64,000 bases of DNA from Buddleja alternifolia. Lineage: Eukaryota; Streptophyta; Magnoliopsida; Lamiales; Scrophulariaceae. The notes beneath the pieces were generated by a model, which saw nothing but the letters and a program-made list of their open reading frames with translations, made no database searches and was not told where the DNA came from. The position numbers and the translations under genes are program-made. The stretch covers positions 42,282,423 through 42,346,422 of the forward strand of contig CM033394.1 in the NCBI GenBank assembly GCA_019426215.1, in the 5' to 3' direction. Shown one piece after another: positions 56,464 through 64,000 of the stretch (the stretch's first letter is position 1; every line of letters starts with the position of its first letter).

Positions 56464-56824
56464 TAGGGGTGTAACTTGAGCCGAGCTGGCTTGGCTCGAA
56501 TGAGCTCGACTCAAGCTCGACTCAAGCTCGAGCTTCTTTTCCTCTGAAAAAAGCTCACGAGCCGGCTCTCGAGCTTTTTGATTTTTTAATATATATTTAT
56601 TTTTATATTATAAATATTAATTATATATATTAAATATTTATAATATCCAATAAATAAATATTAAAAATATTTAATATCTTTTCAAAAATAATTTTTTTTT
56701 TAATATTTAGGCTTGAGCTCACGAACCAGGCTCGAGCTCAAGCTCGTTTTTTAACTGTCGAGCTCGAGCTCGAGCTTGGAGAAATCGCCAGGCTCGGCTT
56801 GAGCTTGGCTCGTTTACACCCTTA
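56464..56824. mobile_element. hAT MITE with GAGCTCGAGC-rich arms (copy 2)
   Basis: 361 bp, the same length as copy 1. Ends TAGGGGTGTAACTTGAGCC and, as complement, TAAGGGTGTAAACGAGCC. The 8-bp flanks are GTACCAAG / CTACCAAG with one mismatch. Non-coding. Confidence 0.9.
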
Positions 56825-56832
56825 CTACCAAG

Positions 56833-57139
56833 AATATAAAACTAAGACATAGAAATTATTAGTTAAGAATATATATATATATATATACACACACACGCAT
56901 GACCAAATTATTAATTACATTAGAACATCAAAAGAAAATAAATTCTCAAGTAAAAAGACATGGCCCTACATGGGATAAATACCACAATTCCCAAGAGACC
57001 AAAGTTGCACATCTCCATATCGATGCAATTAACATTAATTAATGTGTGTCAATATGGGCAGGAATATTAAATTAATAATATAAAAAAAAAGAATCAGAAA
57101 ATATTTGAAATAAGGGGGAAATCAGATAATAGTATAAAA
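56833..57139. other. Spacer before the PMD-MULE
   Basis: AT-rich with an (AT)n-(AC)n microsatellite at about 56868-56898. No gene or bounded repeat was recognised. Confidence 0.5.
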
Positions 57140-57383
57140 CGACATAGTGTATGTCGTCTCTTCTAAGAGTCGACATAGTGTATGTCGTCTCTTCTAAGAG
57201 TCGACATATACCATGTCGTCTCTTAATTATATATATATATATATATATTAATTTAATGTGAGACGACATACACTACGTCGTCTCACATTAATTATTTTTA
57301 AAAAAACTTATCAACGATCAAAACGACCGCTGACAAAGCTGCAAAAGTTTCAATGAGACGGCATACTTTATGTTGTCTCACTG
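57140..57383. repeat. Palindromic GACGACATA repeat cluster
   Basis: A 31-bp unit (CGACATAGTGTATGTCGTCT plus eleven bases) starts at 57140 and 57171, with a shorter third unit at 57202. After an AT run the palindromic core recurs at 57259-57286 and, degraded, at about 57353-57383. Each unit is itself nearly self-complementary. Confidence 0.85.
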
Positions 57384-57599
57384 AAATTTATTTATTTATT
57401 TATTTATTTTCAGTTGCTGAAAACACCCCCCCCCCCCCCTCTCTTCTCTATTCTTTGTCATTTCTCTCTTCTCTCTATCTCTTCCATCTCTTCTTTTCTC
57501 TTCTTACTCCATCATTGTTAGCAAAAAAATTCCCTCACTTCGTTGCAAAGTTTTTCGTTCATTTACTATAAAATTAAGGTAAATTTATTTTTTTGTTCA

Positions 57600-58700
57600 T
57601 TTATACTAGTACATTTGTTAAATTTAGAGTTTGTAGATTTTTTTTTATTGTAATGGTATTATCATTTAGGGTTGAAAACTTGAATTTTTAGTGATAAATT
57701 CGAGGTGTTGGCTATAATTTTTGAATTATTTAGTATAATTTTTGAATATTTTTGTATAGTTTTTGAATTAATAGGTTGATTTTTTATTTTTAGGTTCAAT
57801 TTTGACTTTTAGGCATAATATCAATTTTTAGTGTTATATTTGAATTATTTAGTATAATGTTGGAATTAGTTGGTATAATTTTTGTATTAATAGGTTGATT
57901 TTTGATTTTTAGGTTCAATATTGACTTTTAGGTATAATGTTAATTTTAGTGTTATTTTTTAATTATTTGGTATAATGTTGGTATTGGTTGGTATAATTTT
58001 TGAATTAATTGGTATAATTTGAATTTGTAGTGTTTAATTTTAAATTGTTAGGTTTGATTTCGAGTTGTTAGATTTGATTTGGAGTTGTTAGGTTTAAGTT
58101 CGAATTAATAGGCTTAATTTCGAGTAGTTAGATTTATTTTTGAATAGGTTGATATCTTTTTGCAATTGTTTGGTATAATGTTGGAATGAGTTGGTATAAT
58201 TTTTGAATTGTTCGGTATAACTTGAATTTATAGGTTTAATTTCGAAGTGTTAGGTTTGATTTCTAGTTGTTAGGTTTAATTTTGAATTGTTCGGCATAAG
58301 TTAGAATTTATCGGGCTTAATTTTGAGTAGTTAGCTTTAATTTTGAATTGGTTGGTATATTTTTGGAAATGTTTGGTATAATGTTTGAATTAGTTGGTAT
58401 AATTTTCGAAACGTTCGAATTATTAGGTTTAATTTGGAGTAGTTAGTTGTAAATTCGATTAGTAGTTTAAATTAGTATGTTTAAATTTGAATTAATTTAT
58501 TTTTCATTTTTCATTTCTAAGTCTAATCTCCGATTTTTAGGTATCATCTCTAATTGTATGTTTAAATTTGTTGGGTATATTTTTTGAATTATTAGGTATA
58601 ATCGCTAAATTTTAATTTGTATGTATAATCTTTAATGAGTACGTATAATTTGTAATTAGTAGGTTTACATTTTGAAGTAATAGATACAATTTACTAATTA
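57600..58700 (+). repeat. Degenerate ~20-bp repeat tract in the PMD-MULE leader
   Basis: More than 1 kb of imperfect repeats alternating between TTGGTATAATTTTTGAATT-like and TTAGGTTTGATTTCGAGTTG-like units. It is strand-biased (T/G rich on +) and has almost no long open frame. It lies between a pyrimidine-rich leader and an AG at 58758-58759 immediately upstream of the probable start codon, so it is likely an intron. Confidence 0.7.
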
Positions 58701-58760
58701 GTAAGTGTAATTTATACCATGGAATGTAAATTAACATTCTTGTGGATATGTAAATGCAGG

Positions 58761-60418
58761 ATGACTGAGCCTAATATATATGGTCCGGTAGACGGTAGTG
58801 TGTTGTATGATCAACAAAATCATGTATCTAAGGCGATTGTTGATGATCCAGACTGTACTTATCGTGTCCGGAGAGGTGATGCTGTATATTTCGATTGTGC
58901 CCATAGATCTCCTCTACATCACCGTGTCAAGGCAAAGCTTGATCAGTTGGGGTTCTATAGAGTATATAGGTTACCTTATTTTAGAAACGATCTGGGCCTT
59001 GTGAAGGCCCTAATGGAGAGGTGTGCCCAGAGATCAACACATTTCATTTTAGAACCGGAGAGGCTATGATAACTCTCTAGGACATTGTTATTTATATGGT
59101 CTACCAGTTGATAGTAGGCCTGTAGTTGCATATCGGCAGTTCGAAGGATATGAAGATTACGCTAGATATGTATTGCAACAATTAGGACTATATTTATTGC
59201 CGGACGATCTCGGGAGAGGTGGTAGAATAGCATCCCGAAAAGTTGTAAAGTATGTGACGAGTGCGCCTACCCAAATAAATAATGAATCTAAAGAATTTAG
59301 AGTTGATCAGACAGCCCGTTGTTGGGGCCTTTTGATGCTCGGGGGTGTGATGTGTCCCGACACCACGTACAGGAGTTGTTATTGTTGTACTGTGGTTAGT
59401 GCTTTTTAAAGATATGAACTTATTAGGGACATATAATTGGGGTAGTGCGCTATTGGCGCATTTGTACCAAGAATTGTCGAGAGATACCAAGGTAGAGTGC
59501 AAAAATGTTACAGGTTTCATGCCATTGTTACAGGTGAGAAAAGTTATTATTTAGACGTTGTTATTTTTTGTGCTATAATAATTCGTGGTTATTCAATTAA
59601 TATATTTCTCCTTTAATAGATATGGGCGTGGAGTAGGATTTTGATTTCAAGGCCTCGTAGCCTACCTAGACTAATGGATGGAGATGATGTGGAGGGCATT
59701 GCCTGATCACCTTATGTTTCACGGTAATTTACCAATTGAATATTATGTTTAATTAAGAAACGTTCAATTTTTTTGAATTATTTTGAATGATTGTTGTTTG
59801 AAGTTGGTATCAACCTGCTTCAAATACTGCTACAATCAGTCATGATATCCGGGCAATTAGAGATGGTCTTTTTCAGATGGCGGATGGACATGTGAGTCGG
59901 AAATTATTATTTTTTAAAATTATTATGAAGTTATATCTATCTCCTACTAATATATTGTAAATCATTTCTTCGTATTTCAGTTTGTTTGGACACCGTATAA
60001 TCTGAATGATGCAGACATTGCCGAGTTACCACCTCATTGCTTGAATGATAACGTATGGAAAATATCGGTTCTAATGATATTCTTTGTCATCGTATAGTCT
60101 CATCGTCCTGAGCGTGTTCTTCGACAGTTCGGAATACGCCAATTTATTCTACCCATACCTGGATATGTTCGAAGGATGAACCAGAATGGTAGGGCCACGA
60201 ATAATTGGCTAACTAGACACGCTCTGGAAATTGAAGCGTGGAATAATCGTGAATTGTTGGCTGTGACTGGACAATTTATTGAAGAGGGGGAAGACCAAAC
60301 GGAAGAAGGATACGAAGAGTGGTATGACTGAATCACTCGTTGTTATATTTCCCCACGATTGACTAGGAGAGGTACGGGACACCAGGCTGGGTCAGCCCCT
60401 CTATTGCATGATGTGGTT
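58761..60418 (+). pseudogene. Plant mobile domain (MAIN-like) protein part of the MULE
   Basis: Begins MTEPNIYGPVDGSVLYDQQN at 58761. PMD features follow in order: a helical start with FDCAHRSPLHHRV; then, after a frameshift near 59065, YLYGLPVDSRPVVAYRQFEG; QTARCWGLLMLGG; and, after another shift, LNLLGTYNWGSALLAHLY-type coding near 59420-59480. Next come IWAWSRILISRP after an intron (about 59531-59622), PYNLNDADIAELPPHCL, and HRPERVLRQFGIRQFILPIP (about 60101-60160), ending near WYD. Host PMD proteins such as MAIN and MAIL1 act in meristem maintenance and TE silencing; in transposons the role is unknown. Three or more lesions make this copy inactive. Confidence 0.75.
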
Positions 60419-60503
60419 AGTATTTGGTATTGTATTCCATTGATACTTATTTTCATGTTATTTATTTAGGATCATTTTTTCGTTGACATTATTCCTTAGT
60501 TTA

Positions 60504-63500
60504 TCTTTTCAGTACCAACAAATTCAACATCAGGGTCAAGAAAACTCGTTGTTAACCCAAGTGACATCGTTAATGCCATCTCAATTCATGTCGTATATCA
60601 CACAGCCCACAGTTCCCAATTCATACCGTACTTTACTCAGCCCATAGTACCAGATTTAAATACGCAGACACAATCAAATATGTTGGGAACTCGTGAGTAT
60701 CACAATTTTTTTTCAGGTGGTTTGGGGAGTTCTACAATTCACGATGTGCATCAAGGTAGTTTATTCTTATATTTACACAGTGTAGTTTATCTTTAATTGC
60801 AGGCCCGTCTAAACAAAGCCGTTATGACTTTAAGCATCCCAATTTTGGGTCTAGTGATTTTGCAGACGTTCAAAATGATGATATTGGGAGTGACAATGAA
60901 AGTAATACTAACTGTTGATCCATCATCTTTCAGACCGTGAGTTGGAAGAAAACTTGGACAATGTAATGATGGATGAGGATGAAGATGCTGAGACAAATGT
61001 ACCGATGAATGAAGATGTCCTTCCCACAAGTCACGAAGAAAGACTTCATGAAGTGATCCCATTCTATTCCACCACATACCCAGAAGTAGAAGGAGATTCA
61101 CTACATCGAGAAAGTTCAGGTTTGAGCCGGAGAATAATTTATGATCATGCAAAAGGTAATCTTCGTTTGGGCCAAGTTTTTAACAACAAACTCAGCTTGC
61201 AAGTAGAGGTAAAATACTACCACGTGCAACATGCACAGCGCGAGTTTAAGGTGACAATTAGTAATCCTACAGTGTATGCCGTAGAATGCAAAAATGGATG
61301 TCGTTTTAAACTGCGGGGAAGTTTAAAGAAGAGTACTAATTTTTTGAAGATTACAAGGTATGAAGGGTCATACGAATGTTTATTCGAAGATTGTTCAATG
61401 AATCACTTTAACTTGGACATAAACATGATCGCAAATGAAATTTTACCAGAAGTTAGGAAGGATCCTTCATATAAGGTCGGTCTAATTCGCCTAACGGTGT
61501 CGAAAAAATAGAAATCTGATATTTCATATGGGAAGGTTTGGTACAGTTTGCGACGTGCAAATGAGATTATATACGGGACGTGGGAGGATTCTGTTACAAG
61601 GTTGCCTAAATTTTTTGGAACAATCCAAAAGTGGAATCCGGGGACGGTTGTTGAATGGGGCACAAAATACCAGATCAAAATCTAAAAATGCTGAAATTTA
61701 TGTTTTGGGCGTTCAAGCCATGTATAGATGGATTTCGACAATGTCGAAGAGTCATATGTGTTGACGGGACTCATTTGTACGTACGACACAAGGTTAAGTT
61801 GTTATGCGCATCAACTCTGGATGGAAATCAGAATATTTTGCCTTTAGCATTTGCTATCGTTGATAATGAGTCGAACGAGTCTTGGTTATGGTTTCTGCAA
61901 TTGATCTGCAAACATTTCTTGATGCCTGATGAAGGTGTTTGCCTTATTTCCGATCGTCATAAGGGCCTATTAAATGCCATTCGATTTGTGCCCGCATTTT
62001 CCCCGCCCCTGGGAGCTCATAGATATAGCCTGCGACATGTGAGTTCAAACTTCAATGCTCAATTCAAAAGTAAAGCTATGAAGGAACTGTGTTATGCGGC
62101 GGGCATGGCACATAACGTCCAAAAGTTTGACCAAGCAATGGAACTCATTGGTAATAAAAATCCGGTTGCGTTGAAAATTTGAAAGCTATCCCATAAGAAA
62201 AGTGGACACTGGCATATGATGGAGGGATGCGCGAAGACATTATAACGACCAACATGGGATAAAGCTTTAACAATCTGTTGAAAGGTACGAGACAACTTCC
62301 ACCCGCATCAATTGTGGAGTGCACATTTCATCGTATTGTCGAATATTTTGCTGATTGAGTGCGAATGAGTTTGTCAATGAGGGCACAACCTTTCACGACA
62401 TATGCACTTAAAATGTTTAATGAGTGGGCCAAAAAATCTCAAAATCACAAGGCGGATGTTTATTCTTGGTTGCATTACACGGGTGCCGTTAAAATGCCCC
62501 GACAGAAAGGGTCCGGTAATCATCATTAAGCGGTCGACATCAAAGCTAAATATTGCTCTTGTGGAAAATGGAGTCTTCATTGAATTTCGTGCTCACATGC
62601 AATGAAATTATGTACAGAAATAGGGCTTAGGCCGACTGAGCATGTTGAAAAATATTACCTGAGCTCCGAATATTTGAAACATATCAAGGGAGATTCTATC
62701 CATTGCTTGAATCATATTATTGGGATACACCCAATTAGGGGTATAAACGAGCCGAGCTCAAGCCGAGCCTGGCGATTTTGCTAGACTCGAGCTCGAGCTC
62801 GAGATTCCGGAACTTGAGCTCGAGGGTTAAAAAATAAGCTTGAGCTCGAGCTCGTCGAGCTTGAGATTCCGGAGCTCGAGCTCGAGGGTTAAAAAATGAG
62901 CTCGATTCCAGCAAGCTTGCTGCAACAAAGCTTGAAGCAAATCTATAGAGCACTTCACTCCATAGATCCACTACCCCCAAAATTGCTTGCAAAGGAAAAA
63001 GAGGCGTATACCAGAGAGAACTCAGAAGGTGGAGGTAGAGGCTAAGCACGGCGGTGATGTGCGGGCTGGGTCGTGGTGGTTCATGGCGGCGCGAGCTGGT
63101 TAGGGCTTGAGGAGAAGAACGATTTCAGGCGGAGTAACGGAGGTTTTTCACCGATAAAGAATGACTTCAAGCGGCGGAAGTGATTTTCCGAGGGTGAAGG
63201 CCAATTAGGCAGCGGAGAAGTGGTGGTCGTGGTCTAGGATTTTCAATTTTCTTCACCTCTGTTTCAAGCTATTGCTATGTTGACTGTTGAGTGGGACTGT
63301 GGGAGAGAAGAAGTGATTGTAGTGGTTGAAAATTTAAGTTATAAATTATAATTAGTATTTCTACTAAATTATTAATATAATATATAATTAATATTATAAT
63401 ATATATATATATATATATAAAAGAGAAGCTCGCGAGCCGGCTCGTGAGCTTTTTTCAGAGAGGAATAGGCTCGAGCTCTTTCGAGCCGAGCTGGCTAAGC

Positions 63501-63643
63501 TCGCGAGCCGGCTCGGCTCAAGTTACATCCTACTCCCAATTTTGAGTTGGTCCATGACCCTAATCTGAGGAAGGCGCCTATTGTGGGCCGGCAACGGAGC
63601 ACTCGGATTTCCAATGAGATGGATTGGCACGACTTAGACTCAG
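60504..63643 (+). pseudogene. MuDR-type transposase (with SWIM zinc finger), interrupted
   Basis: A Gln/Ser/Pro-rich linker (about 60510-60900) precedes a MuDR N-terminal DNA-binding domain (60915-61511; GQVFNNKLSLQVEVKYYHVQ, CKNGCRFKLRGS). After shifts, the MULE DDE core is clear at 61655-62182: FWAFKPCIDGFRQCRRVICV followed by DGTHL, then SNESWLWFL and LISDRHKGLL. A SWIM finger (CSCGKW ... CSHAM) is readable around 62550-62605. Coding is then cut by the hAT MITE at 62736-63532 and resumes with PNLRKAPIVGRQRSTRISNE, ending at a stop near 63648. Several shifts and stops make it inactive. Confidence 0.85.
62736..63532. mobile_element. hAT MITE with GAGCTCGAGC-rich arms (copy 3, with extra internal DNA)
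   Basis: 797 bp with ends TAGGGGTATAAACGAGCC and, as complement, TAGGATGTAACTTGAGCC. The 8-bp flanks are CACCCAAT / CTCCCAAT with one mismatch. It is inverted relative to copies 1 and 2. It holds an additional segment of about 430 bp (about 62910-63340) with GGCGG-rich, gene-like composition that the two 361-bp copies lack. Confidence 0.88.
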
Positions 63644-63647
63644 ACTA

Positions 63648-64000
63648 GTATTTGGCCTATTTCTGTGCGTTTTTTGGCTACGAGCTGAACATAAAACTTG
63701 TAGGTGATGTTATGAAATTTTTGAAACCATAAGATTTGGCTCATTTCGATGCCGAGCGAAGAAATATGGCCACGCAAACGTGACCCACCTGTGCTGATGT
63801 GTGTAAAAAAATATTTTTTTTCCATTTTCTGGCTCGTATTTGGCCTCTTTCTGTGCGGTTTTTGGCTACGAGCTGAACATAAAACTTGTAGGTGATGTTA
63901 TGAACTTTGTGAAACCATAAGATTTGACTCATTTTGATGCCCGAGCGAAGAAATATGGCCACGCAAACGTGCCCCGCCTGTGCTGATTTGTGTAAAAAAA
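63648..64000 (+). repeat. 188-bp tandem repeat at the end of the MULE
   Basis: One full unit (63648-63835) and most of a second (63836-64000) are about 95% alike by eye. Each contains TTTTTGGCTACGAGCTGAAC and ends in GTGTAAAAAAA. The array continues beyond the window. Confidence 0.9.

Larger units (their letters stand above)
57140..64000 (+). mobile_element. Mutator-like element carrying plant mobile domain and MuDR transposase
   Basis: A run of palindromic GACGACATA / TATGTCGTC repeats (57140-57383) resembles a MULE end. It is followed by a leader, PMD-type coding exons (58761 to about 60418) and a MuDR-type transposase (about 60504-63643), all on the + strand. The right end is not reached: 188-bp tandem repeats run off the window. 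The left boundary is therefore inferred and no TSD can be checked. A hAT MITE interrupts the 3' coding part. Confidence 0.65.

Noticed and set aside
57140..57240. CRISPR-like direct repeats
   Set aside because: The units are directly tandem without unique spacers, and the genome is a plant. They are transposon-end palindromes.
58761..60418. A host MAIN/MAIL-like gene independent of the transposon
   Set aside because: It is frameshifted, is followed directly by a MuDR transposase in the same direction, and sits between transposon-type repeats. A TE origin is more economical, although not proven.

Overview
This is nuclear DNA of a flowering plant, almost certainly a eudicot. The evidence is spliced genes with GT-AG introns, a plant-type PPR gene, a plastid-type acyl-lipid thioesterase, an S1/P1 nuclease gene pair, and a dense load of plant transposons (Sirevirus and other Copia elements, Gypsy derivatives, TRIM, CACTA, hAT, MULE, LINE). 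An asterid is plausible, but the sequence does not settle this.

Host genes are few and lie mostly in the first 17 kb. They are a five-exon acyl-lipid (ALT/MKS2-type) thioesterase on + (2809-5999), a single-exon mitochondrial-type PPR gene on - (7398-8852), and an intact nine-exon S1/P1 zinc nuclease on - (13369-16457). A second S1/P1 nuclease lies 18 kb away on the same strand (34663-46613). Its nine exons are all readable, but TE insertions in its introns stretch it to 12 kb, and one missing base in exon 1 breaks the frame.

The rest is mobile DNA, much of it nested. (a) 18463-34486: a small MULE-type element with a 9-bp TSD, split by a 15.3-kb Sirevirus carrying an envelope-like region, whose RNase H is itself split by a solo LTR. 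(b) 35015-41475: a Copia element in intron 7 of nuclease 2, with its gag split by a second solo LTR of a related family in the opposite orientation. (c) 42796-43474: a complete TRIM in intron 5. (d) 44544-46183: a TIR element in intron 2 carrying a CACTA element and a GC-rich hAT MITE. (e) 47664-54739: a five-element tower in which a Gypsy derivative holds an inverted relative, which holds a 3.7-kb hAT with a decayed transposase; the outer 5' LTR also holds a hAT MITE. (f) 54805-56302: a MULE with a 10-bp TSD. (g) about 57140 to the window end: a Mutator-like element coding for a plant-mobile-domain (MAIN-like) protein followed by a MuDR transposase, again hit by a hAT MITE. A truncated LINE relic lies at 10667-12745.

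I found no clearly new molecular system. The best leads are the one-base-broken nuclease duplicate, the PMD+MuDR element, the Sirevirus envelope-like region, the paired inverted solo LTRs and the depth of nesting. All boundaries, splice sites and TSDs were read by eye; no alignment or database search was run.
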